Source of the DNA: Alphaproteobacteria bacterium
GTDB taxonomy: Bacteria > Pseudomonadota > Alphaproteobacteria > Rs-D84
Length of the DNA: 64,000 bases
Assembly (NCBI GenBank): GCA_017535105.1
Contig: JAFXUI010000004.1
Location: 175,995-239,994, forward strand
Direction of reading: 5' to 3'
The translations under genes and the position numbers were made by a program. Of the stretch, positions 1-7,811 are shown piece by piece. The notes beneath the pieces were generated by a model, which did not search any database, was not told the origin of the DNA, and worked only from the letters and a program-made list of their open reading frames with translations. Each line of letters begins with the position of its first letter. Within the stretch, counting starts at the first letter, position 1.

Positions 1-2
1 TT

Positions 3-116
3 CCTGTAAATGACAACAAATCCATTGCATACATGCACGCAATGAAATTTTATCTGCGTCAAAAAGAACGGATTAGTGCTTATTACACATTACACGGCAA
101 TGAAAATACTAAATAA
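3..116 (+). CDS. 3' end of an unrecognised gene, cut by the window edge
   Basis: An open frame enters from the left edge and stops at a TAA at 114-116, giving about 37 residues ending in ..LHGNENTK. It overlaps the chosen rlmE start at 100 by 17 bases, as translationally coupled neighbours often do. In many alphaproteobacteria a Ppx/GppA phosphatase lies ahead of rlmE, but this tail carries no diagnostic motif, so I do not name it. It could also be chance read-through of a short frame. Confidence 0.35.
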   Translation, partial: PVNDNKSIAYMHAMKFYLRQKERISAYYTLHGNENTK

Positions 117-759
117 GAAAATTGCACAGCATAAATCTTCGGTTGCGTGGCTTCAACGCCAGGCATCTGATCCATATGTTGCGCGCGCGCACCGTGACGG
201 TTATCGGGCGCGGGCGGCATATAAACTGATTGAAATGAACGAAAAATTTCATTTCTTGAAAAATGGCCAGGTTGTTGTCGATTTGGGTGCTGCGCCGGGT
301 TCGTGGTCCCAGTATGTCGCGCGTGAATATCCGAAAACAAAAGTCTTTGCGATGGACTTGCTGGAAATAAAACCAATTCCAAACGTCACGTTTTACCAGG
401 GCGATTTTACCACAGATGAAGCATTACAATGGTTGGAATCAGAGTTGGGTTTATCGTCTGATGAAATCGGTAATGGTACGGCGGACGTTGTTATGTCGGA
501 TATGGCGCCAAATACTGTTGGTCATAAAAAGACCGATCATTTACGTCAAATGGTATTGTTGGAATATGCGCTGGACTTTGCGTTGCACGCGTTACGGCCG
601 GGTGGGGTGTTTGTTGCCAAATCGTTCACCGGCGGTTCAACGGGCGATTTGATACGGCAAATGAAAAATAACTTTGATTCGGTTCAGCAGGTAAAACCCC
701 CCGCATCGCGCAAAGACAGCGTGGAAATGTTCATTGTGGCAACGGGTTTTCATAAATAA
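100..759 (+). CDS. rlmE: 23S rRNA (uridine-2552 2'-O) methyltransferase RlmE/FtsJ
   Basis: RlmE methylates the 2'-hydroxyl of U2552 in the A loop of 23S rRNA late in 50S assembly, using S-adenosylmethionine. The protein is about 219 residues, a normal length. The SAM-binding motif VVVDLGAAPGSWSQ lies near residue 60. The K-D-K-E catalytic tetrad of the family is visible in AAYKLIE, SDMAP, FVAKSF and KDSVEMF. The ATG at 100 aligns best with the family N-terminus; an in-frame GTG at 76 would add eight residues. Neither start has a clear Shine-Dalgarno, consistent with coupling to the frame that ends at 116. A hairpin terminator follows directly. Confidence 0.95.
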   Translation: MKILNKKIAQHKSSVAWLQRQASDPYVARAHRDGYRARAAYKLIEMNEKFHFLKNGQVVVDLGAAPGSWSQYVAREYPKTKVFAMDLLEIKPIPNVTFYQGDFTTDEALQWLESELGLSSDEIGNGTADVVMSDMAPNTVGHKKTDHLRQMVLLEYALDFALHALRPGGVFVAKSFTGGSTGDLIRQMKNNFDSVQQVKPPASRKDSVEMFIVATGFHK

Positions 760-760
760 T

Positions 761-787
761 AAAAGCGGCGAATATGCCGCTTTTTTT
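761..787. terminator. Bidirectional hairpin terminator after rlmE
   Basis: A GC-rich stem (AAAAGCGGC / GCCGCTTTT) with a five-base loop is flanked by A and T runs. It can end rlmE on the plus strand and the convergent small gene on the minus strand. Confidence 0.85.
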
Positions 788-1073
788 ATTTTACCTTATC
801 AAATCTTGCCTGCATTGCGTGGGTCCACGCGTTGCATGTTTCCAGAAACCGTTTGGTTTCTTCTATTTCGTTTTTGTACCCATTTATATTATCCTGGCAA
901 CGTGTGATTTTGCGTTGTTTTTCAATGATTGATATATTGTCATCGGCCTGGATACGCTGGATTTGCGTATTCATCCTGTCAATATAGTCAAAACATTGCT
1001 CAACCAATTTATAGTGTTTGTCGTAGTTGCCAGCAATGGTTGGGAATAAGTTTACTTTTTTGACATCATCCAT
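786..1073 (-). CDS. Small predicted coiled-coil protein, function unknown
   Basis: Reading from the ATG at 1073 gives 95 residues, beginning MDDVKKVNLFPTIAGN. The start is preceded by a purine-rich GGGGGCGAG about three bases upstream; a longer frame to 1124 lacks a better signal. There is no signal peptide or membrane segment. The rest is strongly helical and charged (YIDRMNTQIQRIQ, NINGYKNEIEETKRF) with heptad-like spacing, so a short coiled coil is likely. I do not recognise the family. It is convergent with rlmE and shares its terminator. It looks like a real gene because the composition is protein-like and the start is plausible. Confidence 0.6.
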   Translation of the reverse strand: MDDVKKVNLFPTIAGNYDKHYKLVEQCFDYIDRMNTQIQRIQADDNISIIEKQRKITRCQDNINGYKNEIEETKRFLETCNAWTHAMQARFDKVK

Positions 1074-1207
1074 GGCTCGCCCCCCGGGTTTGTGGTTAAA
1101 AGTCCGTGTCTTTGTCTTACACACTTAAATTGTAACACATATCCCCATTTTGTCAAGCAAGTAATATAAAGTGCACAAAGTGTAAAATAAAACAAGTGTT
1201 TTTATGA

Positions 1208-1237
1208 TTGACAATGTTGTGTGTGTTTTACTAGAAT
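1208..1237 (+). promoter_or_regulatory. Sigma-70 type promoter for the Cys-rich surface gene
   Basis: TTGACA (1208-1213), an 18-base spacer and TAGAAT (1232-1237), about 75 bases ahead of the ATG at 1315. The near-palindrome ACAATGTTGT overlaps the -35 element. Confidence 0.65.
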
Positions 1238-1314
1238 AAAGCAAAGGAAATAATAAGTTTTGGCCGTTGTTTGTATTGTACAAATGGCGGAAATCTGGGG
1301 GAAAGGGGAATAAA

Positions 1315-3285
1315 ATGAATCGGAATAAAAGCCGTTTTGTGACGCTTGTTTTTTCGTGTTTCTTTGCGATATTTGTGGTTGGTAATGCATTTGCTGTGTC
1401 GTGCACCAGTTCACAGTATGTGACTTCTAGTGGTCATTATTGCCGATCATGTGACGAAGTCGGCCCCAGCAGTGCCGCATATACATGTAAGAATAATTAT
1501 GTCACATGTAAAAGCGGTTATGTCAAGACGTTCAGTCGTATTTATTTGTACAGCAGCAGTGGCAGTTTAGAGGCAGAATATTGTTGCCCATCCGCGCAAG
1601 CATATACGGATGCTGGTGGTACATATCGCTGTTTAACCCAATGGAGTGGTTATTATTCCAACAAGCAGGGTACAGAGTACGACAATGGCGCAACAGTTTC
1701 CGGTGGTACATATACATGTCCATCGGGATATACGCGCGTAATGAAACCATTTGCTGGGTACGCTGACACCTCGGGTGGTTCTGGAAAAGTGAAGTATGAT
1801 ACTCCGCAATATGCATGCTGTTTAACCGCAAATACATATTTGGGTCCGGATGGTACAACCAAGTTTTGTGCCGATGATGGAACAAATTTGCATTACACCC
1901 GTAACGACTTAAGTGCATTTATTGAGGAAAAGTCAAATGGCACCAAAGAGTTCAAGTGTCTTGCAACTGGGTGGACGAACTATGGCAATCGTAACTTTCG
2001 TGCGGCAATAATGAATCGTGACTATCTTAATACGCCAAATGTTTTTTCATATTGGGATTGTCAGTCAGTTTTGTATAGCAGCAATGTCCCCTGTTCAGAG
2101 TCCTATTCACCATCGGGAATTAACTGTAACAGTGGTAATTTTACAGTAAATTGTTACAGCCCGAAAACGAACAGCTCTGGCAAGGTGACCGGTTATAATT
2201 ATAACAAGGCGGGATATGCAATGGATGGTACGTCGTTCAGGGGATGCGAAGTAAATGTGACAATAACGGGTAAAACGGGTTGTACAGATAACCAAGTTGT
2301 ATATCATTATGATTTAAACACAAGTGGCAGTTATGCACCAAGTACTATTCTTTATAACAGCACGCGATATGATACGGTGGTGGGCACATTTTTTGATATT
2401 TATTCTGTAGAAACAGCGGAATGGTTGGTCAAAGGTTACACATTTACCGCCCAAGGGGGATATCGTAAAAACACATCAAATGGTACATGTGTTCAGTGTT
2501 CCGCGGGAACTTATTCGGCGGGTGGAAATGTAACAGCTTGTGCTAATTGCTACGGTGGCAAATACGGTACTACGGCGGGCGCGACATCGTGCAATGGTAC
2601 GTGCGCAAAGGGAACGTATTCCGATTGGTCTGGACCAAAAACGTCGTGCACCGCTTGTACTGGTGCTACGTATGCACCAAACACAGGGATGGATAAGTGT
2701 TTGGACGTGCCATATAACGCATCTGTGAACAGCGCACATGACGACATTAGCTGTCAAGCTGGCTATTACAAAAGCACAAACCGTTATTCTGGTGAACCAT
2801 GGTATTTCTGTCCCCCATGTCCACGTCATTATGGCAATTCATGTCCATGGACTGTTGACGAAATGGCTTCTACTTATAACGGAACTACTGACTCAAGTGG
2901 TGCGACATCAATAACCCAATGTAAAGCATCTATGGTGCTTACCGACAGCAAGGGAACCTATACACAAAGCGCCACATATTCTGGTGATGACTATGTGACA
3001 ATTGGGCTTGATACGAACGGTTGGGGCCAAGTCGCAAATAATCTTGGTGGTGTCCAAAATCTGGTTCCGACTTTCTACGGTATGTGTGCCCAGGGGTATT
3101 TCCCATGGTCGGGTATTGAGGATTATCCAGATAATGGTGTATCGGCTTTGTTGGATTATCAGTGGGTTGTCGGGAGTAATGGAACGTGGAATTACTTATA
3201 CGTGCCGATGGGTATCGCCCAAATAATATACCGTGATTTGACTTATGCTGGCTACAGTGATTTATTCACATATTATGATTATTAA
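1315..3285 (+). CDS. Secreted Cys-rich repeat protein, GCC2/TNFR-like
   Basis: A 656-residue protein with a signal peptide (basic start, hydrophobic core, cleavage near GNAFA-VSC). The mature part is rich in Cys, Gly, Ser, Thr and Tyr and has no further membrane span. Around residues 390-475 there are tandem segments of the type CSAGTYSAGG..C..CYGGKYG, resembling the GCC2/GCC3 or ephrin-receptor-like Cys repeats of surface and secreted proteins. The ATG at 1315 follows a strong Shine-Dalgarno (GAAAGGGGA). A terminator follows. It resembles in style the cut-off gene at 61344 and the secreted protein at 21101. The Cys content implies disulfide formation outside the cytoplasm. The specific role (adhesin, envelope layer, host contact) is not shown by the sequence. 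Confidence 0.85.
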   Translation: MNRNKSRFVTLVFSCFFAIFVVGNAFAVSCTSSQYVTSSGHYCRSCDEVGPSSAAYTCKNNYVTCKSGYVKTFSRIYLYSSSGSLEAEYCCPSAQAYTDAGGTYRCLTQWSGYYSNKQGTEYDNGATVSGGTYTCPSGYTRVMKPFAGYADTSGGSGKVKYDTPQYACCLTANTYLGPDGTTKFCADDGTNLHYTRNDLSAFIEEKSNGTKEFKCLATGWTNYGNRNFRAAIMNRDYLNTPNVFSYWDCQSVLYSSNVPCSESYSPSGINCNSGNFTVNCYSPKTNSSGKVTGYNYNKAGYAMDGTSFRGCEVNVTITGKTGCTDNQVVYHYDLNTSGSYAPSTILYNSTRYDTVVGTFFDIYSVETAEWLVKGYTFTAQGGYRKNTSNGTCVQCSAGTYSAGGNVTACANCYGGKYGTTAGATSCNGTCAKGTYSDWSGPKTSCTACTGATYAPNTGMDKCLDVPYNASVNSAHDDISCQAGYYKSTNRYSGEPWYFCPPCPRHYGNSCPWTVDEMASTYNGTTDSSGATSITQCKASMVLTDSKGTYTQSATYSGDDYVTIGLDTNGWGQVANNLGGVQNLVPTFYGMCAQGYFPWSGIEDYPDNGVSALLDYQWVVGSNGTWNYLYVPMGIAQIIYRDLTYAGYSDLFTYYDY

Positions 3286-3308
3286 TACACAATCCAGAGT
3301 GCAGAGTT

Positions 3309-3341
3309 CAAATCCCCTTTGCGACAGCAAAGGGGATTTTG
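3309..3341. terminator. Bidirectional terminator between the surface gene and rnhA
   Basis: Near-perfect stem AAATCCCCTTTGC / GCAAAGGGGATTT with a four-base loop, followed by T on both strands. Confidence 0.85.
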
Positions 3342-3361
3342 CTCAGATATAAATATCGGGA

Positions 3362-3790
3362 CTATTTCAACGTTTCGGCGTGACCGCGGGCCAGTTCATC
3401 GCAACGTTCGTTGTATTCTTCACCATTATGGCCGCGCACCCAAACCCAATGAATTTCAACTTTACTTGCTAATTCGTCCAACTGTTGCCACAGGTCTTGA
3501 TTTTTTACAGGTTTTTTATCCGCGGTGCGCCAATTGTTTTTCTTCCAATTTTTCATCCATGTCTGCATGCCATTTTTTACATACTGGCTGTCGGTATGAA
3601 TTTCAACCGCGTTATGTCGGTGCGCCGCGGTCAGCGCGCGTATCACCGCCATTAATTCCATACGATTGTTTGTTGTATTCTTTTCACCACCGCAACGTTC
3701 CGCAACATTTTCGCCGTCCGTCGCAACAAATGCCCAACCGCCCGGGCCGGGATTTCCCAAACAAGAACCATCTGTCCAAATTTTTAACAT
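3362..3790 (-). CDS. rnhA: Ribonuclease HI
   Basis: RNase HI cleaves the RNA strand of RNA-DNA hybrids, removing primers and R-loops. The protein is 142 residues, close to the usual 150. Catalytic acidic residues are all present: WTDGSC near residue 7, RMELMAV (Glu), HTDSQYV (Asp) and CDELARG near the C-terminus, plus the basic handle region WKKNNWRTADKKPVKN. The ATG at 3790 has a GAGG Shine-Dalgarno eight bases upstream and places the conserved start MLKIWTDGS correctly; a longer frame to 3823 would run into the promoter region. It is divergent from tkt, with only 36 bases between the two starts. Confidence 0.96.
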   Translation of the reverse strand: MLKIWTDGSCLGNPGPGGWAFVATDGENVAERCGGEKNTTNNRMELMAVIRALTAAHRHNAVEIHTDSQYVKNGMQTWMKNWKKNNWRTADKKPVKNQDLWQQLDELASKVEIHWVWVRGHNGEEYNERCDELARGHAETLK

Positions 3791-3809
3791 TTTATGTGCC
3801 TCTATTTTA

Positions 3810-3818
3810 TGATATAAT
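3810..3818 (+). promoter_or_regulatory. Extended -10 promoter element at the tkt start
   Basis: TGATATAAT matches an extended -10 (TGn-TATAAT). Its end lies eight bases before the tkt ATG at 3827, so transcription would begin at or next to the start codon. No good -35 is visible. Confidence 0.5.
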
Positions 3819-3826
3819 ACCATAAA

Positions 3827-5611
3827 ATGACTTATGATGCCAACTCTTTACAATATATGGCAAATACAGTGCGCGCGGACGCACTGCGTGCGATATTGTC
3901 GGCTAAATCGGGGCACGTTGGAATTGCACTTGGTGCGGCGGATATTATCACCGCTGTTTTTGCGAATTTTGTGCGGCGTGGAACCGATCATTTCGTTTTG
4001 TCGGCGGGGCATGGTTCGGCAATGTTATATGCCACGTTAAAGTTGGCGGGGTATAATATCGGCAATCTTTCATCTTTCCGGAAAATTGGCGGGTTGCCGG
4101 GACATCCGGAATACGGAATTGACGGTGTTGATGCAACTACGGGGCCGTTGGGAACGGGCGTTGGAAACGCGGTTGGACTTGCGTTGGCGGGCAAAATTCA
4201 AAAGTCAGATGCGCGTGTATACTGTCTTTGCGGTGATGGCGATTTAAGCGAAGGTGTCGCAAACGAATCGATTGCGTTTGCTGGACAATATAAATTAAAC
4301 AATCTGGTCTTGCTCTGGGATGATAATGGCATAACGATTGACGGTGTTGCGATAACTGACTTGGACGTGCCGGCGCGTATGCGGGCGGCGGGCTGGAACG
4401 TTGTTTCGGTGGACGGTTCGGACGGCGAAAAAATAAGTCGCGCAATTGCCGATTCGCGCGCCTCATCGATGCCGACTTTTATTCAGTGTAAAACGGTTAT
4501 TGGAAAATATTCTTCACTTGCTGGAATGTCGCGTGCGCATGGGTTGGCGCTGGATTCCGAAGAATTGGAACGTTTAATCAAAAAATTGGATTCTTTGACG
4601 GGGCGGAATTTATGGGCGGATGTGGCGGCGCGTCCATCGGCACCACGTTTTCCACAAAAAACAATCGATATGTCGGGGGTGAAAATAGAATGCCCCATTA
4701 CCGATATGTCAACGCGCGAAATGTCGGGGTTGTACATCGACAAACTTTTGGGTGCGGGTGTCAATATTATCGGGGGCAGTGCCGATTTGGGCCCCAGTAC
4801 GAATACTTGGACCAAAAATTCTGTGGCAATTACGCCGGGCGCATTTATCGGCAACTTTATCGAATATGGTGTGCGTGAACACGCAATGGCGGCAATAATG
4901 AACGGTATGGCGGCGGTGGGTTTGCGCGTGTTTGGTTCGACTTTCTTGGTGTTTTCTGACTATATGCGGCCCGCGATGCGTGTTGCGGCGCTGTCGGGAT
5001 TGCCGGTGATTTATGTTTTAACACACGACAGTATTGCGGTCGGCGAAGATGGCCCAACGCATCAACCAGTTGAACAATTGCCATCGTTGCGCTTGATTCC
5101 AAATATGAACGTGTTTCGTCCTTGTAATATGGCAGAGGTTGCAACCGCGTGGCATCGTGCGTTGCGTGAAAAATCGCGGCCGTCTTGTATCGTCCTGTCG
5201 CGCCAGAAAATCAAAAATATTCCGTCCCCAGCGGGCGCAGAGTTGGCGCGTGGTGCGTATGTAATAAAACCCGCGAAATCTTCGCACGTGCGCGTGACAA
5301 TTATTGCAACGGGTTCGGAAGTGCCATTGGCGGTCGATGTCGCAAAAATAATCGGCGATAATGTCCAAGTGGTCAGTATGCCGTCTGTGGAATATTTCCG
5401 CGCCCAAAGTGCGACATACAAACAAAAGATTCTGCGTGGCTATGTTGTCGCAATTGAAGCGGCGGCGACTTCGCCATGGTTCGAATTTGCCGATGCGGTT
5501 GTCGGTGTAAATCGATTCGGTTTGTCGGGGGCGGGCGCGGACGTGTATTCGGCATTTGGCTTTGATGCGGAACATATTGCGCGCGATATAATCAGCCAGA
5601 TAAAAAAATAA
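3827..5611 (+). CDS. tkt: Transketolase
   Basis: Transketolase moves two-carbon units between sugar phosphates in the pentose phosphate pathway, using thiamine diphosphate. All three domains are present in one 594-residue chain, shorter than the usual 650-670. The ThDP-binding GDGDLSEG motif with downstream Asn is near residue 137, and the catalytic Glu lies in EYGVREHAMA. Substrate-site His residues appear in LSAGHGSAM and GEDGPTHQPVEQL. The usual SGHPG box reads SGHVG here. The start has no Shine-Dalgarno and sits directly behind an extended -10, suggesting a leaderless mRNA. The next gene starts one base after the stop, so the two are probably cotranscribed. rpiB at 15281 belongs to the same pathway. 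Confidence 0.95.
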   Translation: MTYDANSLQYMANTVRADALRAILSAKSGHVGIALGAADIITAVFANFVRRGTDHFVLSAGHGSAMLYATLKLAGYNIGNLSSFRKIGGLPGHPEYGIDGVDATTGPLGTGVGNAVGLALAGKIQKSDARVYCLCGDGDLSEGVANESIAFAGQYKLNNLVLLWDDNGITIDGVAITDLDVPARMRAAGWNVVSVDGSDGEKISRAIADSRASSMPTFIQCKTVIGKYSSLAGMSRAHGLALDSEELERLIKKLDSLTGRNLWADVAARPSAPRFPQKTIDMSGVKIECPITDMSTREMSGLYIDKLLGAGVNIIGGSADLGPSTNTWTKNSVAITPGAFIGNFIEYGVREHAMAAIMNGMAAVGLRVFGSTFLVFSDYMRPAMRVAALSGLPVIYVLTHDSIAVGEDGPTHQPVEQLPSLRLIPNMNVFRPCNMAEVATAWHRALREKSRPSCIVLSRQKIKNIPSPAGAELARGAYVIKPAKSSHVRVTIIATGSEVPLAVDVAKIIGDNVQVVSMPSVEYFRAQSATYKQKILRGYVVAIEAAATSPWFEFADAVVGVNRFGLSGAGADVYSAFGFDAEHIARDIISQIKK

Positions 5612-5612
5612 T

Positions 5613-6320
5613 ATGTCGGAAAATGTTTTTATATCTTCATCGGGCGAGCATATTCCAATCGTCATTACTACGCGGCGCGGCGCGCAAAACATCACACTGC
5701 GCCCGAAAACAGCGCCAAATCACGAAATAAGTGTCACAAAACCGTGGATTTCATCAAATGCTTCGGTATTAAAGTTCATTGAATCAAAGCGACGTTGGAT
5801 TGAAAATATTTTTGCGCGCGCACCACAAAAACAGACCGTTGCGCCCGGTGGCACAATCGAAATCTTGGGGCGTGTGGTTGAATTACAGCACGATGCAACG
5901 CGGCGCACGAATCAATTTATTATTCATGATGATGCGCACGCAACACTGGTTGTCGGGGGCGGGGCGGAAATGTTTGAATCGCGCGTGCGTAATTTTGTTA
6001 AATCGGAATTCATAAAAACCGCGCGTGAAATGATACGGACCGCGCCACGTGAATTGTGGCCCGCGCGTGTCGCCGCACATGATACAACAAGTCGCTGGGG
6101 CAGTTGTTCAACCACCGGTACGATGTCACTGTCGTGGCGATTGGCCTTTGCGCCTATTGATGTAATGCGTTATGTCGTTATGCACGAATTGGCGCACCGG
6201 CGCCACATGGATCATTCGCCGGCGTTTTGGGCGACCGTTTCTGAATTGTATGGCTTTGGTGTTGAGCGCGCTAAACGGTGGCTGAATCAGCATGGTGCGG
6301 AATTACACAAATATTTTTAG
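5613..6320 (+). CDS. YgjP/SprT-like metal-dependent hydrolase (DUF45 family)
   Basis: A 235-residue protein with the zinc-binding signature VVMHELAHRRHMDHSPAFW near residue 190: HELAH supplies two His ligands and Glu, and the following HMDHS fits the third ligand of the YgjP family. The upstream block TTSRWGSCSTTGTMSLSWRL is also typical. Members of the M48-like DUF45 group are predicted soluble zincins; the substrate is not established for most. No signal peptide is present, so it should be cytoplasmic. It follows tkt with a one-base gap and is likely cotranscribed with it. No terminator is obvious after it. Confidence 0.88.
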   Translation: MSENVFISSSGEHIPIVITTRRGAQNITLRPKTAPNHEISVTKPWISSNASVLKFIESKRRWIENIFARAPQKQTVAPGGTIEILGRVVELQHDATRRTNQFIIHDDAHATLVVGGGAEMFESRVRNFVKSEFIKTAREMIRTAPRELWPARVAAHDTTSRWGSCSTTGTMSLSWRLAFAPIDVMRYVVMHELAHRRHMDHSPAFWATVSELYGFGVERAKRWLNQHGAELHKYF

Positions 6321-6323
6321 TGC

Positions 6324-6351
6324 TTGAAATCGTAAATTTTTGGGCTATATT
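6324..6351 (+). promoter_or_regulatory. Sigma-70 type promoter ahead of the hisS leader region
   Basis: TTGAAA (6324-6329), a 16-base spacer and TATATT (6346-6351). The predicted start of transcription falls within a few bases of the ATG at 6361. Confidence 0.5.
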
Positions 6352-6360
6352 TAAGTCGCT

Positions 6361-6426
6361 ATGAACAAAAATATGGTTTCTTTTTCATTATTTTTTCATC
6401 ACGCCCGTGCGGGTGTGTGCTTCTAG
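6361..6426 (+). CDS. Possible 21-aa leader peptide upstream of hisS
   Basis: A 21-codon frame opens at the ATG at 6361 and ends TAG. It encodes a Phe-rich stretch followed by tandem His (SFSLFFHHARAGVCF). The His codons and the next residues overlap a GC-rich hairpin CACGCCC / GGGTGTG at about 6400-6417. It lies directly behind a promoter match and 80 bases before hisS. Tandem His codons ahead of a histidyl-tRNA synthetase suggest translation-coupled attenuation. However, only two His codons are present and the hairpin lacks a T tract on its 3' side. There is no Shine-Dalgarno, so translation would have to be leaderless. It may also be chance. Confidence 0.35.
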   Translation: MNKNMVSFSLFFHHARAGVCF

Positions 6427-6443
6427 CGTTTACTTAAATTTTG

Positions 6444-6469
6444 TGATATAATATATGCAAATTGCATAT
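6444..6469 (+). promoter_or_regulatory. Extended -10 and 17-bp palindrome at the hisS promoter
   Basis: TGATATAAT (6444-6452) is an extended -10. It is followed at once by the palindrome ATATGCAA-A-TTGCATAT (6453-6469), with two perfect 8-base arms around one central base. That position at the transcription start would suit a repressor operator. hisS starts at 6506. Confidence 0.5.
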
Positions 6470-6505
6470 GGTTTTCCGTAAATATTAAACATAGGAATAA
6501 ATAAA

Positions 6506-7807
6506 ATGGAATTAAAACCAACAAAACCTTTGTCGGGATTTATAGAATTATCGCCAGTTGCGCAACGCTTTGTCGATGAATGCGCGGCGCGAATGCTGGG
6601 AATTCTGCGTGTTGCCGGATTTTCTAATTTGGATTTGCCGGCTATTGAACGTGCCGAAGTTTTAACAGATAAAGATAACTGGGACGAAATCGAAACCCAA
6701 ATGTTCTTGTTCCAAAAGGGCGATACAAAAATGGGTTTGCGCTATGACGGAACGGTTGGTCTGTCGCGATATGTTGCGGGTCATCTGAATGATTTAACGT
6801 TCCCATTTCGTGCAAGTCAGTTTTCTAAACGCTATCGCGGCGAACGTGCACAGCGTGGTCGCTATCGTGAATTTTACCAGATGGATATGGACATTATGGG
6901 TATCAACACATTGTCCACGAATTATGATGCTGAAATCATATCGGTAATTCAGCGTACGTTAAATTCGGTTTCTGAATTCATCGGTGATAACTATGTTCGT
7001 ATCGGTTCGCGACCCTTTTGGGACGCGTTATTTGATTATTTGGGATTAAATGCGGACCAAAAAAAGAACGTCTTTATCCTTATCGACAAACGCGACAAAA
7101 TGGGTGACGCTGACTTCGCCGAAGGGTTGTCAGATGTGCTTAAAAACGAAAAACTGGAAAATGAAATAAAATCAGTATTTGTAACTGGTTACAAGAATTT
7201 TGTGAACAAGTCTGATAACTTAGATGCCGCCATTACAGAACTGAATGATTTTATGAAAGTTTTACAAGATTTCGGTGTTAAAAATGCTGAAATTGACCTG
7301 TCGATTACACGTGGTTTGGCATATTACACCGGGTTGGTATTTGAATTTAAATTGTCATCATTCCCAGAACTTGGAACGGCGGCCGGCGGTGGTCGTTATG
7401 CTAATTTGTCTGAAAAGTTCAGCAAGACCAAGATAATCGGGGTTGGGGCGGCGATTGGTTTTTCGCGAATCTTTGTTTCCTTAGTTGAATCTGGCAAAAT
7501 AGATTTAGAAAAATTCGATGCGTCAATCGTTGCGGCGGTGTTGCCGATGGGTAATTCGGCGGTTCCGTTTGCGATGAATGTTGTGAATGCTTTGCGCGAT
7601 AAAAATATCGCCACAACAGTGTATTTAGATGCGGATAAGAAGTTCAAAAACCAAATTGAATACGCCGACAAAATAAAAACTAAATACAGTTTGATAATTG
7701 GCGAAGATGAAGTAAGTTCTCAACAAATAATGGTCAAAAATATGGCCACGGGCGACCAAGAAAAAATGTCGCTTGCGGACACCATAAAATTGTTAAAAAC
7801 GGTATAA
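6506..7807 (+). CDS. hisS: Histidyl-tRNA synthetase
   Basis: HisRS charges tRNA-His with histidine. The chain is 433 residues, typical length. Class II features are visible: motif 2 with GERAQRGRYREFYQMD near residue 115, the His-binding TRGLAYYTGLVFEF near residue 270, and AAGGGRYANL followed by GVGAAIGFSRI (motif 3). The C-terminal 90 residues form the anticodon-binding domain. The ATG has a TAGGA ribosome-binding site about ten bases upstream. prfA begins four bases after the stop, so the two are probably one transcript. Upstream lie a possible leader peptide and an operator-like palindrome. The sequence diverges from textbook HisRS, but the His-specific motifs argue against a HisZ-type paralogue. 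Confidence 0.92.
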   Translation: MELKPTKPLSGFIELSPVAQRFVDECAARMLGILRVAGFSNLDLPAIERAEVLTDKDNWDEIETQMFLFQKGDTKMGLRYDGTVGLSRYVAGHLNDLTFPFRASQFSKRYRGERAQRGRYREFYQMDMDIMGINTLSTNYDAEIISVIQRTLNSVSEFIGDNYVRIGSRPFWDALFDYLGLNADQKKNVFILIDKRDKMGDADFAEGLSDVLKNEKLENEIKSVFVTGYKNFVNKSDNLDAAITELNDFMKVLQDFGVKNAEIDLSITRGLAYYTGLVFEFKLSSFPELGTAAGGGRYANLSEKFSKTKIIGVGAAIGFSRIFVSLVESGKIDLEKFDASIVAAVLPMGNSAVPFAMNVVNALRDKNIATTVYLDADKKFKNQIEYADKIKTKYSLIIGEDEVSSQQIMVKNMATGDQEKMSLADTIKLLKTV

Positions 7808-7811
7808 TAAA

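Noticed and set aside
5018..5695. 225-aa minus-strand frame across tkt
   Set aside because: Antisense to a well-defined enzyme gene, with no start signal or domain.
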